Below are positions 25,519 through 35,339 of a stretch of DNA of 64,000 bases, piece after piece. The DNA is taken from contig NZ_LR134386.1 of the NCBI RefSeq assembly GCF_900637665.1, forward strand, positions 3,774,501 to 3,838,500, in the 5' to 3' direction. Every line of letters begins with the position of its first letter. The stretch's first letter is position 1. The DNA is from Chryseobacterium nakagawai (lineage in GTDB: Bacteria; Bacteroidota; Bacteroidia; Flavobacteriales; Weeksellaceae). The position numbers and the translations under genes are program-made. The notes beneath the pieces were generated by a model. It did no database searches, was not told where the DNA came from, and worked only from the letters and a program-made list of their open reading frames with translations.

Positions 25519-27528
25519 TTATATGTTTTTCGAAAATAAAGCAACCGCTCTTTGTACTATATTTTCAATGCTAAATCCGTATTCTTTCATGATTTCTTCT
25601 CCCGGTGCAGATTCGCCAAATTTGTCGATTCCGATCACATCACCATCGTCAGTTGTATATTTCATCCATCCCACTGTTGAGCCCGCTTCGACAGCCAATC
25701 GCTTACGGATTTTTTTTGGTAAAACCTTTTCTTTATAGGCATCAGCTTGCTGATCAAATAAATTCCAGGAAGGCATGCTTACCACACGGGCATCAATCTT
25801 ATTTTTCTTCAGTTCTTCCTGAGCTTTCAAAATTAAATGAACTTCAGATCCACTGGCAATTAAGATCATATCAGGCTCTCCTTCCGAATCTGAAAGAATA
25901 TAAGCCCCTTTCTCCAGGTTTTTTGCATTCGTATATTTTTTTTGATCGATAACCGGAATTTCCTGTCTGGTCAGTGCAATAGCAACAGGTCCTTCTTTGT
26001 GTTCAATCGCAACCCGCCATGCATGTACAGTTTCGTTTGCATCCGCCGGACGAATAACGGTCATATTCGGAACGGTCCGCAATCCGATCAGTTGTTCTAC
26101 CGGCTGATGCGTTGTTCCGTCTTCTCCGAGACCAATACTATCGTGGGTAAAGACCATGATCTGGCGTATTTTCATAATCGCTGCAAGCCGGAGCGGCGGA
26201 CGCATGTAATCTGAAAATATTAAAAATGTTGCACCGTATGGAATTAAATAATTGCTTAAAGCCATTCCGTTAAGCACAGCTCCCATGGCATGCTCGCGGA
26301 TTCCAAAATGGAAATTACGACCGTCCCGGTTGGCTGCGGAAAATGATGGATAAGCTTCCAGAACTGTATTGGTAGAAGGCGACAAATCTGCTGAACCGCC
26401 TATTAATTGAGGTAAATATTCTGCGATCGCATTTAGTGTTTTGCCAGAAGCCTTACGGGTTGCCATCTCTTCCCCTTGTTCAAATACCGGCATCTTTTCT
26501 TCCCAGCCCTGAGGTAATTTTCCGGAAGAGATAGACTCGTATTCTTCAGCAAGATCAGGATACTTTTTCTTGTAACGTTCAAACAAGGTATCCCATTCAT
26601 CCTCATTCTCTGAGGATTTTCTGCCTGCTTCACGATAAAAATCCAGTACATCATGAGGTACGATGAAACTTTTTTCAGGATCAAATCCGAAATTTTCTTT
26701 TACTAAACGAACTTCTTCTTTTCCCAGAGGTGAGCCATGTGCTGACGCCGAATCATGTTTATTGGGACTTCCATAACCAATATGGCTACGAACTTTTATT
26801 AAAGAAGGGCGTCCTGTTTCTTTTTGTGCATTCCTGATGGCAATGGATAATGCTTCAAGGTCATTAATATCCGGTACATTTTGTACATGCCATCCGTACG
26901 CTTCAAATCTCCTGGAAACATCTTCATCAAAGGCCAGATCAGTATTCCCTTCAATCGTAATATGGTTGCTGTCGTAGAAATAAATCATATTTCCTAAACC
27001 CAAATGTCCGGCAAGCGATGCTGCTTCTGCAGAAACACCTTCCATTATATCACCGTCACTGCATATGGCATAAATTTTATAATCAAAAATATTAAAATCC
27101 GGTTGGTTGTAACGTTTTGCCATGTATTGCTGAGCAATCGCCATTCCCACTCCGTTCGCAAATCCCTGCCCCAACGGACCGGTCGTCACTTCAATTCCCG
27201 GAGTGAGTCCATATTCAGGATGACCCGCAGTAATACTGTGCAGCTGTCTGAAGTTTTCAATGTCACTTAATGTAACGTTATACCCTGTCAAATATAAATA
27301 GCAGTATTGCAGCATGCAGGCATGACCACAAGAAAGAACAAACCGGTCCCGATTGGCCCATCCTGGATTTTGTGGACTGTAATGCATGACTTCAGACCAT
27401 AACAAATGTCCCAGTGGTGCTAAAGCCATTGGCGTTCCTGGATGTCCTGAATTTGCTTTCTGTACTGCGTCTGCTGAGAGAACCCTTACTGTATCAATAC
27501 TTTTTTGAGTTAAGTTTTTATTTTCCAT
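25519..27528 (-). CDS. tkt: Transketolase
   Basis: A 669-residue thiamine diphosphate enzyme that moves two-carbon units between sugar phosphates. It shows NSGHPGTPMALAPLGH near 27-42, the ThDP motif GDGDIMEGVSAEAASLAGH near 155-175, and the pyrimidine-domain segment FGIREHAMGAVLNG with HDSIGLGEDGTTHQP. All parts of a full-length transketolase are present. It is the first gene of a probable tkt-rpiB-zwf operon on the minus strand. No promoter box was clear upstream. Confidence 0.95.
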   Translation of the reverse strand: MENKNLTQKSIDTVRVLSADAVQKANSGHPGTPMALAPLGHLLWSEVMHYSPQNPGWANRDRFVLSCGHACMLQYCYLYLTGYNVTLSDIENFRQLHSITAGHPEYGLTPGIEVTTGPLGQGFANGVGMAIAQQYMAKRYNQPDFNIFDYKIYAICSDGDIMEGVSAEAASLAGHLGLGNMIYFYDSNHITIEGNTDLAFDEDVSRRFEAYGWHVQNVPDINDLEALSIAIRNAQKETGRPSLIKVRSHIGYGSPNKHDSASAHGSPLGKEEVRLVKENFGFDPEKSFIVPHDVLDFYREAGRKSSENEDEWDTLFERYKKKYPDLAEEYESISSGKLPQGWEEKMPVFEQGEEMATRKASGKTLNAIAEYLPQLIGGSADLSPSTNTVLEAYPSFSAANRDGRNFHFGIREHAMGAVLNGMALSNYLIPYGATFLIFSDYMRPPLRLAAIMKIRQIMVFTHDSIGLGEDGTTHQPVEQLIGLRTVPNMTVIRPADANETVHAWRVAIEHKEGPVAIALTRQEIPVIDQKKYTNAKNLEKGAYILSDSEGEPDMILIASGSEVHLILKAQEELKKNKIDARVVSMPSWNLFDQQADAYKEKVLPKKIRKRLAVEAGSTVGWMKYTTDDGDVIGIDKFGESAPGEEIMKEYGFSIENIVQRAVALFSKNI

Positions 27529-27864
27529 TGTTACATTTTTAATTAATAATTTTTGTAAATGGGTAAAAGAAAAAGATCGAAAAACATTTTGAATTTTTTG
27601 TTTTCAGTTTCTGAATTCAATGTTCCTTCTTTTTACATCAAAACTGTGACCATTTAAAAATAAAAGATTCTATTCTTCAAAAAATCTAAACAAGACGGTA
27701 ACAGGAAAAGCCTGAGGACAATTTATGGAATGGTACAATTAACAAATGAAAGGATCAGAAAGAATATGATTTATTACTGAACCGGGAAATTCAGTGATCT
27801 ACTCAAGCGATTATCCAGTAAAGTTATTATAATCTTTGATACAGTATTAAAATTTTAAACAAAA
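27529..27864. other. Spacer upstream of tkt
   Basis: About 340 bases that should hold the tkt promoter. I find no clear TAnnTTTG on the minus strand and no ORF. Confidence 0.4.
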
Positions 27865-27889
27865 AAAATCCCGGATTAACCGGGATTTT
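27865..27889 (-). terminator. Terminator after the DUF2911 gene
   Basis: Stem AAAATCCCGG with CCGGGATTTT, a 5-base loop and eight T's on the minus strand, 18 bases after the stop of the DUF2911 gene. Confidence 0.85.
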
Positions 27890-27907
27890 AAATTCTTCTA
27901 TTTACAT

Positions 27908-28426
27908 TTATTTGATCTCTACAGGAACTGAGATTTTATCCCAATCCATTGTGAATCCATTATTGTTTATTTTATACACTAAAGTTTCCTGTGTGGCTGG
28001 TAAAGCTTTTGTTTTTACATCAACACGTAAAGCATCTTTTGCTTCTTCATATTTATAAGCACCCCATTGTTTTGGCTCTTTGTTAAAGATGGCAGTCCAG
28101 GTTCCGCTTTCTTTAGGAATTAAGAAAAAGCTATATTTACCTTTAGCCAGTTTTTTACCCTGAACAGTAATATCTTTATCCGTTTCGAAAGTTGTGGCTT
28201 CATTGGCACCTGCGCGCCACACTTTATTATACGCTTCTAAACCACCCCAGATGGTACGTCCTTTTACAGAAGGACTGCTATAAGCTATTGTAATAGTTGC
28301 ATCTTTAATTTTTCCGGTTGCTGTAGCCGGAGGGCTAGCTGGTTTTTTAGCCTCCTGAGCAAATGCATTCACTGAAATTGTCATGGCAGCCATAACTACG
28401 ACCACTGATTTAATCATTGTTTTCAT
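27908..28426 (-). CDS. DUF2911 exported protein
   Basis: A 172-residue protein with a signal peptide (about 1-23, ends VNAFAQ). The body matches DUF2911, with [31 protein letters not shown] and [10 protein letters not shown] as the usual conserved stretches. The family is periplasmic or outer-membrane-associated in Bacteroidota and has no known biochemical role. It starts 35 bases after the symporter stop and is followed by a strong terminator, so it is the last gene of the PIG-L/peptide/symporter operon. Confidence 0.85.
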   Translation of the reverse strand: MKTMIKSVVVVMAAMTISVNAFAQEAKKPASPPATATGKIKDATITIAYSSPSVKGRTIWGGLEAYNKVWRAGANEATTFETDKDITVQGKKLAKGKYSFFLIPKESGTWTAIFNKEPKQWGAYKYEEAKDALRVDVKTKALPATQETLVYKINNNGFTMDWDKISVPVEIK

Positions 28427-28461
28427 ACTATTCTTATTTATTTGTTTTTATTATTGTTTGT

Positions 28462-30153
28462 TTACGAATTTACTTCTTTCGGCTTATAAAACAATAGCCC
28501 GATTGCAGAAAATATTATGACTGCCGCTGCCCCAATTACATTAAGCCAAAGGAACGATACGATATCAAACTGATAAACGGCAATCACCGTAATTTCTGAT
28601 AATATCGCCGCTATAAATACATTGGAACCGGTAATCTTTTTGTAGTAAAATGCGACCAGAAAAATCCCTAATATTGGGCCGTAGAAAAGAGAACCTAATA
28701 CGTTAACCGCTTCAATAAGGGAACCCATCTGCGTTGCAAACATGGCCACACCGATTGAGAAAATACCCCAGGCCAAAGTGTGCAGTCGGCTATACTTCAA
28801 TTCGGTGGCATCATCAGGAATTTCTTTTTTAAATATCAGATGAACATCTTTTAATGAGCAGGCAGCAAGAGAATTAAGTGCTGCCGAAATGGAACCCCAG
28901 CTGGCCAGAAAAATGACAGCAAACAGTAAACCGATCATCCCTACAGGCAAGGTATTTTTTACGAAATACAGAAAAATGTAATTGGTATCCGTTTTCTCCG
29001 CATTATAGTTTGAATGATTAATTGCTTCCTCTACCCTTCCGTGAAGTGCTTTTACTTCGGTTTGTGTGTTTTTAAAATCCTGAATTGTTTTATTGAGTTC
29101 GGGCGAATGAGTCTCTTTCAACTTTAGAATTTCTTTTGATTCTGCATTGAATTTAAGTTGTAAATCCTGATGTTCTTTTTCAAAAACAGCAGCCTGTTCA
29201 GGTTTTGTTTCCTTTAAATATTGATAAGAACGTTCGTTAAAATAGATAGGAGCTGGTTTCAGGGAAAAGAAAGCGAAAAGCAAAGCACCTATCAGGAGAA
29301 TTGCAAACTGCATCGGAATTTTAACCAATCCATTCAACAGTAAGCCCATTTTTGCATTGGTAGTGTCTTTCGCCGTTATATACCTCCCCACCTGGCTCTG
29401 GTCAGTACCAAAGTAAGAAAGTGCCAGAAAAAAACCACCAATCAGCCCGCTCCAGATATTGTATTTATCTTTCCAATCGAATTCTGTGGTGATAACATTG
29501 AGCTTTCCTGACTTCCCTGCCAGATAAAGTGCATCCTTAAAACCAATTCCATTTGGCATATTCTGAATAAGCAGATACCCTGCAAAAGCCATGGTTCCCA
29601 GAATAATGAGAAACTGTAATTTTTGGGTGTGAGCAATTGCTTTTGCTCCACCAACATAGGTATAAATCAGCAGAATACCTCCTGTTAAAACATTGGTTAA
29701 GTAAATATTCCAGTTTAAAACGCTTGACAAGATGATACTCGGAGCGTAAATACTGATTCCTGTTGATAAACCTCTCGAAAAAAGAAATAGCAATGAGGTA
29801 AGTACCCTTGTTTTTTTATCAAAACGGTTTTCTAAATATTCATAGGCAGTGTAAACATTTAAACGCTGAAAAATCGGGATGAAAGTGATACAGATCACAA
29901 TCATCGCCAAAGGCAAACCAAAATAATACTGCACGAAACGCATCCCGTCTGTATACGCCTGGCCCGGTGCTGAAAGAAAGGTAATGGCACTTGCCTGGGT
30001 AGCCATAATTCCTAAAAGCACAATATACCAAGGCATTTTATTATCTGCTTTCAGGTAAGATTCGTTGCTTTTTTGGCCACGACCGATCAATACGCCATAA
30101 ACCACCACTACAACAAGTGTAAAAATAAGAACTGTCCAATCTATAGTACTCAT
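28462..30153 (-). CDS. Sodium:solute symporter (SSS family)
   Basis: A 563-residue inner membrane protein with about 13 hydrophobic segments. It has SSS family features: GRGQKSNESYLKADNKMPWY near 25-44, FLSAPGQAYTDGMRF and YFGTDQSQVGRYITAKD. Residues about 300-385 form a charged, helical insertion (ERSYQYLKETKPEQAA onward), longer than in sugar symporters such as SglT. It probably takes up a sugar, amino sugar or organic acid with Na+. Its ATG overlaps the TGA of the 34-aa membrane peptide upstream, so translation is coupled. Being next to a PIG-L deacetylase suggests an N-acetyl-sugar or glycoconjugate substrate, which is inference. Confidence 0.88.
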   Translation of the reverse strand: MSTIDWTVLIFTLVVVVVYGVLIGRGQKSNESYLKADNKMPWYIVLLGIMATQASAITFLSAPGQAYTDGMRFVQYYFGLPLAMIVICITFIPIFQRLNVYTAYEYLENRFDKKTRVLTSLLFLFSRGLSTGISIYAPSIILSSVLNWNIYLTNVLTGGILLIYTYVGGAKAIAHTQKLQFLIILGTMAFAGYLLIQNMPNGIGFKDALYLAGKSGKLNVITTEFDWKDKYNIWSGLIGGFFLALSYFGTDQSQVGRYITAKDTTNAKMGLLLNGLVKIPMQFAILLIGALLFAFFSLKPAPIYFNERSYQYLKETKPEQAAVFEKEHQDLQLKFNAESKEILKLKETHSPELNKTIQDFKNTQTEVKALHGRVEEAINHSNYNAEKTDTNYIFLYFVKNTLPVGMIGLLFAVIFLASWGSISAALNSLAACSLKDVHLIFKKEIPDDATELKYSRLHTLAWGIFSIGVAMFATQMGSLIEAVNVLGSLFYGPILGIFLVAFYYKKITGSNVFIAAILSEITVIAVYQFDIVSFLWLNVIGAAAVIIFSAIGLLFYKPKEVNS

Positions 30154-30254
30154 GCCCAGAATTTAGTAAACCAATAATAAAATGCGATCTGCAATACTAA
30201 TGCAACAGCTAATAGTATGTACCAGATATTCCAATTCTTAAGTTGTTTGTTCAT
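30150..30254 (-). CDS. 34-aa single-pass membrane peptide
   Basis: A 34-codon gene beginning MNKQLKNWNIWYILLAVALV, with one hydrophobic helix (about 10-28) between a basic N-terminus and an aromatic C-terminus ending FTKFWA. Its ATG overlaps the TGA of the PIG-L gene (TGATG), and its own TGA overlaps the symporter ATG (ATGA), so it is coupled on both sides. This is strong positional evidence that it is translated. It is probably a small subunit or stabiliser of the symporter, comparable to small peptides paired with other Na+ symporters. No named family is recognised. Confidence 0.75.
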   Translation of the reverse strand: MNKQLKNWNIWYILLAVALVLQIAFYYWFTKFWA

Positions 30255-32758
30255 CAGTTTTTTTGTGCAGATAAAAAGTTTAAAAATAAACGTGCCGCAC
30301 CCACATTTCCTGCAGGCAGCTGTCTGAAAAATGCCAACGGGGTATAAATAAAATTGCCCTTCCCGTATTTAGCATATAAAGTTGATCCCTGCAGAGGTTC
30401 TTCATCCGTATCGTGCATTTCAAAAAGCGGTTCATATGCCGCATCCCATTGGGCAGGGAAATAGGCACCACGCTCCTGCACCCAGCCTTTAAAATCATCT
30501 TTAGTAATTTTGTTCGGAAAGTTCAGTAACTTATGATTGGGATTTAACAACGTAACCGCAGCATTTTCTTCGGTAACCCTCTTATTGGCAATGCTGAAAT
30601 TGTACATTCCCAATTGGTCAACGGATGTATCCTGGTTGGTATTGTACTGCATCACCAAATTACCTCCCGCTTTTGCATAAGACCATAAAAAAGGCATCCA
30701 GCGACCCAGTTTTTTCTCTGTGTTATTGGCACGAACACCCAATACAATGGCATCATATTGCGATAACTTATTTTGACTACCATTTCCGCCATATCCATCT
30801 ATGTTGCCATAAAAATCTTCGTCTTTCAGGACCTCTACCTGAATCCCTGCAATGCGTAGGAATTCGGGAATGAAATCGCCCGCACCTTCTATATACCCCA
30901 CTTTTTTAACCTTTGCCTGAATATCGCCCTTCATTACAGTGGCTGTTGCAGGCTCAAAATATTGCAAGGAAGGTAAATGCGGGTACTGAATTACTATTTG
31001 TTTTTTATGATAGGTGACTCCATCTGCCACAAAATTGGCATCCAATTGCAGACGGGATGAGCGTATTGCAGCAAGCTTAGCTTTCGGAATAACGTAATCG
31101 ATGGTAGTATCTTTCCCATTGATTGAATTAACATCAGCACTGCCTAATCGTTCTCCGTTATACATCAGGTTTAGAACACCCTTACTATATGGTTTGTTAG
31201 AATTAGCCTTAACATTTAAACTCAAATGTACATCTTCATTGTCTTTGGCCACATACAATGGCTGTGTAAATTTCAGTTCTATTGCAGGAACAATACGTAA
31301 GGCTTCAACTACATCACCACGCACCGGGTCTAATTTCTTGAAAGATAAAGGAAGTTTAACCTGAAAATCTTCTGAACCGATTTTTAAACCAACCCAAACA
31401 TTCAATGGTGATTCTGCTTCAGGCAAACCGACTAAAGTCTCATTCGGAACAGAGAAAGTTGCTGCGTTCGTAGGAGGTTTTGCTAACCAGTAAGGTTCCG
31501 TGAGTGCTGCATCAGCAGGAATCTGAATGTCATGTTGAATGGTAATTAAAGAATCTTTTGAGAGTTTTTTATTGAAGCTTTCTGATTGACTTAACCATTT
31601 TACATTTTCTAAAACGACAGGATTGGCAGCTCTTGAAACCAGATTTAACCTGAAATTGGAATGATCTCCGGCAACAGCTTCAGCCTGATTGGTCACCACT
31701 TCACCCATAAATCCGGCACAGCTCAAAATGATCTGATCAAGAGATTGAAGTTTATCCCTTTTCAGATCTGTATCTTTTAACGCCATCACCTTTTTTCGCA
31801 AAGCAAGCAAAGCAGGTAAACTAAGGTCCGGATTATTGAAATTGAAAGCGGAAATAATTGTATCTAATGATTGGTCAATATCAGCGTTTCCTTGTGAGGT
31901 CCAGGTTTTAGCAACTCCGTCAAAAAGTGTTTCTTTTGCAGGTTCACCCAGAACATGGGCAAAATATTCAGTTCTGATACCAGCTACAGACTGTGTTCCC
32001 GCCCCCTGGCTTTTATGTAAACTTCTGCTTAATCCTGCCAATTCACCATAGCCCATTCCCAGTTGCGCATCATATTGTCCAACGGTAACTTTCAGTTGGT
32101 TTTCAGCTGTTGTATTGACCCCACCAAATCGGAAAGTATTCCACAAAACGCGTTTGGGCTGCCATACATTGACATATTTTAATTGATCTGGAAAAGCATT
32201 TTTATCCCCTGCCAGCTTAAAAGCCTTTTCTGCCACTACAGCCGAAGCAGCATGTTGTCCGTGACCTGCCGCAGCAGTAGGAGGAAAACGACAAATGATA
32301 ACATCAGGACGGAATTTACGAATGACCCAAACCACATCCGCTGTAATGCTGTCTGCATCCCATTGTTTAAAAGTATCAGTGGTATTTTTAGAAAAGCCGA
32401 AATCAATCGCACGGGTAAAAAACTGTTGGGCACCGTCTAACTTTCTCGCTTCTAAAAGCTCATGCGTTCTGATTAAACCCAATGCAGCCCCTTGCTCTGT
32501 CCCTAATAAATTCTGACCACCATCGCCTCTCGTTAAAGACAAGTAGCCCGTTTCTACATTTTGATCGTTGATTAACCAGGAGAGTAATCCTGTATTTTCA
32601 TCATCAGGATGCGCTGCAAGGTATAAAACTTTAGGCAGCTGTTTAAGCGTTTTGAGATCGCGGTAAATTTCAGAGGATTTGGAGGGCCGAACCTGTTGGG
32701 CCGAACAAAACCCCGTATAAAAGCTAAGGATAAATACAGTGATTACTTTTTTGAACAT
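30254..32758 (-). CDS. PIG-L family deacetylase, large periplasmic form
   Basis: An 834-residue exported protein. A signal peptide occupies about 1-21 (ends FCSAQ). The N-terminal LmbE/PIG-L domain has the zinc motif LAAHPDDENTG near 47-57 and a GHGQHAASAVVAEKAF segment with the later His ligand. This family removes acetyl groups from N-acetylglucosamine-type sugars. The C-terminal two-thirds contain beta-sandwich-like regions (about 400-600) and a glutamine-amidotransferase-like tail (about 610-830, with YDAIVLGVRANNTEK and GGNLVMQYNT). It heads the operon with the peptide, symporter and DUF2911 genes. The substrate is unknown; a role in sugar scavenging is inferred. Confidence 0.87.
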   Translation of the reverse strand: MFKKVITVFILSFYTGFCSAQQVRPSKSSEIYRDLKTLKQLPKVLYLAAHPDDENTGLLSWLINDQNVETGYLSLTRGDGGQNLLGTEQGAALGLIRTHELLEARKLDGAQQFFTRAIDFGFSKNTTDTFKQWDADSITADVVWVIRKFRPDVIICRFPPTAAAGHGQHAASAVVAEKAFKLAGDKNAFPDQLKYVNVWQPKRVLWNTFRFGGVNTTAENQLKVTVGQYDAQLGMGYGELAGLSRSLHKSQGAGTQSVAGIRTEYFAHVLGEPAKETLFDGVAKTWTSQGNADIDQSLDTIISAFNFNNPDLSLPALLALRKKVMALKDTDLKRDKLQSLDQIILSCAGFMGEVVTNQAEAVAGDHSNFRLNLVSRAANPVVLENVKWLSQSESFNKKLSKDSLITIQHDIQIPADAALTEPYWLAKPPTNAATFSVPNETLVGLPEAESPLNVWVGLKIGSEDFQVKLPLSFKKLDPVRGDVVEALRIVPAIELKFTQPLYVAKDNEDVHLSLNVKANSNKPYSKGVLNLMYNGERLGSADVNSINGKDTTIDYVIPKAKLAAIRSSRLQLDANFVADGVTYHKKQIVIQYPHLPSLQYFEPATATVMKGDIQAKVKKVGYIEGAGDFIPEFLRIAGIQVEVLKDEDFYGNIDGYGGNGSQNKLSQYDAIVLGVRANNTEKKLGRWMPFLWSYAKAGGNLVMQYNTNQDTSVDQLGMYNFSIANKRVTEENAAVTLLNPNHKLLNFPNKITKDDFKGWVQERGAYFPAQWDAAYEPLFEMHDTDEEPLQGSTLYAKYGKGNFIYTPLAFFRQLPAGNVGAARLFLNFLSAQKN

Positions 32759-32777
32759 TTAGATTTGCTTTGCAGGG

Positions 32778-32785
32778 CAAATATA
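32778..32785 (-). promoter_or_regulatory. Promoter -7 box for the PIG-L operon
   Basis: On the minus strand this reads TATATTTG, fitting TAnnTTTG, and it ends 20 bases before the PIG-L ATG. Confidence 0.5.
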
Positions 32786-33274
32786 AGTAAATCATCTTTC
32801 TTTCAATAGTAAAAGAATCAGACTCTGAATTTCACAAAATAAAATAAACTTTATTGCTAATTATCGATAAAGCTGTTTAAACTTTTTTATTAAACCCTAA
32901 AGGAGACACAAAAGCTTTTTAAACACTTAAGCGATTTAAGTTATATACTTTGTATATAAGAATCTTAAAAAATCAAAGATTTCTATTATTATCACAGATT
33001 GAGCAGATTTTTCACCCATAAGAATTCTGAGATCTTTTGGAAATTATCGAATCAAACCTTATAGGTTTTAAAACTTATGCATATTAAAAACCTATAAGGT
33101 TTAGTCCCTTTATAAAATAAAATCTGCGAGAGAAAATGTTCACAAACATTTGTGAAATTTATGGAATCTGCGGGAAACTCTTTTAATCACAAACTCAGAG
33201 TTCGATGAAGTTAAAAAGAACCAAAATATTGATAATCGCGTATGAATTAAAGTTTCAAAGAAAATAAAAACCAC
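32786..33274. repeat. Intergenic region with inverted repeats
   Basis: About 490 bases without a gene. It contains an inverted repeat of 16-bp perfect arms (33054-33069 AAACCTTATAGGTTTT with 33087-33102). This is flanked by sequences of the type AGATTGAGCAGATTTTTCAC (about 32996) and AATCTGCGAGAGAAA or GAATCTGCGGGAAA (33120-33180). The last resemble dispersed intergenic repeats that I associate with Flavobacteria. Confidence 0.55.
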
Positions 33275-33946
33275 TTATTTTTTTCTCATTATATCCCGTG
33301 TAAGATAGAGATAATTAAACATGCAAAATGTGGCTACCGCCCCAAAAGTATGCCATAAAAAGTGGGTTCCGAAACTCAACCATTCCCATTTATCAATGAT
33401 CCGGAAGGTGAGTGCGAGAGCAAACGACAATAAAGCAAATCCTACCCATTTACCGGCTTTCCATTGGGTATAGATTAAATATCGTAATACCGAAAAAAGC
33501 ACAAATGAAGCCATGATTGCATAATTTACGTTGATAAAAAGAGAAGTCTTATCTACCAAAATCCAATTTCTCAACCCCAGCATCAATACCAGATATACAA
33601 GAACCATTACAACAGCATAGTACCATTTGAGGCTCTGAGCTAAAAAATAAAACCCGGCAGAAAAGCACAATACCATAATAGGTAACCAATCCATCATGAT
33701 AAATACCGGCCATTGCCTGAATGTATGATAGACAGTTCCTCCTACGGCACCTATGTATAATAAAACCAGGCAGTACGTTAAAAAAGGATATTCTTTAAAA
33801 TGTCCTTTCATTTTAAGGGTCCAAAAAATGGCTAAGGCTAAAAAGAATGCAGCTGTTATTGCATTTAACGGCTCAGGGAAAAACTGAGCCATATCTGTTT
33901 CTTTATATAACATGCCTCCGTCCAGAGGGAATTGATGTATTGGCAT
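33275..33946 (-). CDS. CREST-superfamily membrane hydrolase (ceramidase-like)
   Basis: A 223-residue membrane protein with about seven hydrophobic segments. The spaced motifs VYHTFRQWP (about 75-83), MMDWLPI (about 87-93) and the late GTHFLWHTFGA (about 195-205) match the His/Asp/HxxxH metal site of the CREST group (alkaline ceramidase, PAQR and Per1 proteins). The predicted activity is amide hydrolysis of a sphingolipid-like or other lipid. Weeksellaceae make sphingolipids, which fits. It is a single gene with no operon partner. The exact substrate is unproven. Confidence 0.72.
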   Translation of the reverse strand: MPIHQFPLDGGMLYKETDMAQFFPEPLNAITAAFFLALAIFWTLKMKGHFKEYPFLTYCLVLLYIGAVGGTVYHTFRQWPVFIMMDWLPIMVLCFSAGFYFLAQSLKWYYAVVMVLVYLVLMLGLRNWILVDKTSLFINVNYAIMASFVLFSVLRYLIYTQWKAGKWVGFALLSFALALTFRIIDKWEWLSFGTHFLWHTFGAVATFCMFNYLYLTRDIMRKK

Positions 33947-34255
33947 TGTCCTTTTTATATTTGTTTATCAGCATGCTGTAGACCACAAATTGCAGACACA
34001 GGCCATTTTTATATAGATCGTCTAAATATAGAGAAAATTATGGCATTCTATACCTGGATCTGCCCGATTATATTTTATAAAATTGTTAATTCCAGCAACT
34101 TCAGTTATTTCTGCTGTTTGCAAATGACACCCAACGTTTCAATGCTTGGAGATAACTGAAAATGCATAGATGATCAGTTTTTGGATTAACGAAAACTTAA
34201 TATAAACAAGCATTAACTCCATTTTAACTGGCTCAAAAGGGTTGTTGAGGGGCTT

Positions 34256-35056
34256 TTATTTTAATACACTTTTAAGCTCCACCACCTCAAAATTATCATT
34301 GTTTTCTAAAAAATGTTTTAAGATAGGAATGTGTCCCTGCCCAAAAATTAAAACAACATAGTGGTCTGAAGGTTCAATTTGATCGAGAATATTTGAATAA
34401 ATGGCAAGATTTCTTAAATACCAATCTGATACATATTGTGCTCCTGCAAAATTTTTACCTGCTCCAACCTTTGCTATATAATTCAGATAAATTGATAAGT
34501 TCCTTTTTAATTCTTCAGGTTTGTTGATGTATTTTAAAACATCAGTTATGGTACCATTTTTCAGTTTATTATCAAAATCACTGATCATTGCTTTTGCATG
34601 GACCTGTAAGTCCTTCAGTAAATAAAGTTGATTGTTTTCTTTTGCAGTTGCAGCCATTAAACTATCGTGCGTCATTCCATAAAATTTGTCTATACAGTTT
34701 ACACGATTTAATTTTAATTTTTTAGCTAACCTGAAACCAATTTGTTCTCTTTCTGAAACTGTCATTTTATAACGATCTGTTACATATAAACTGTACAAAC
34801 TGTCGGTAGCGCCTTGTTTGTCAATTGGCCTTTCAATCATTACTTTAGTAGCTTTTGTCTGAGACAGAACATTCGTTAAGTTTTCTAATTCACTCTGTCG
34901 TTTTGCACTTAAAAAATCGTCTACCTTTAATTCAAACTGATCGGTATGCGGGGTTTCAAAATGAATCGTTCCGATTAATAAAATCTTTGTTTTCTGAGTC
35001 TGTCCGGATACTATAATCCCAAAAGCTAAAGCAAAAAATAGCGTTATCTTTTTCAT
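34256..35056 (-). CDS. DUF5694 exported protein
   Basis: I choose the ATG at 35056, which gives 266 residues beginning MKKITLFFALAFGIIVSGQ, a good signal peptide. An upstream in-frame ATG at 35113 would add 19 polar residues before it. The mature protein begins KILLIGTIHFETPHTDQF and has MIERPIDKQGATDS and a late VLIFGQGHIPILKHFLE, the conserved blocks of DUF5694. The GTIHF and GQGHI histidine motifs recall the TIKI/TraB-like fold, suggesting a metal-dependent activity. The function is not known. It is a single gene with no clear promoter. Confidence 0.75.
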   Translation of the reverse strand: MKKITLFFALAFGIIVSGQTQKTKILLIGTIHFETPHTDQFELKVDDFLSAKRQSELENLTNVLSQTKATKVMIERPIDKQGATDSLYSLYVTDRYKMTVSEREQIGFRLAKKLKLNRVNCIDKFYGMTHDSLMAATAKENNQLYLLKDLQVHAKAMISDFDNKLKNGTITDVLKYINKPEELKRNLSIYLNYIAKVGAGKNFAGAQYVSDWYLRNLAIYSNILDQIEPSDHYVVLIFGQGHIPILKHFLENNDNFEVVELKSVLK

Positions 35057-35306
35057 GTTTTTTATTTTGTTTTCACTGTTAAATAGTTTCTGCGGTATAA
35101 TAGCCGCCAACATCTTGCCGCTGCATGATGTTACGGGCTAAAGATGCGAGTTTTTTCCATGAGCCACAAATTTTAATTACAGTTTACAAACAATTAAAAA
35201 GCACTGCTTTAAAAAAATAGTGCTTTCTTAGTATCAATACCTGATTCCGATTTTTTAAAGTTTACAGTTTTCTTTTATTGAGGTCCGTTTAATTCAATTT
35301 ACTTAT

Positions 35307-35314
35307 TAAATTTG
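35307..35314 (+). promoter_or_regulatory. Promoter -7 box for the LysR gene
   Basis: TAAATTTG fits TAnnTTTG and lies 25 bases before the ATG at 35340. Confidence 0.45.
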
Positions 35315-35339
35315 TCTAACTAATGATTAATTTGCATCA

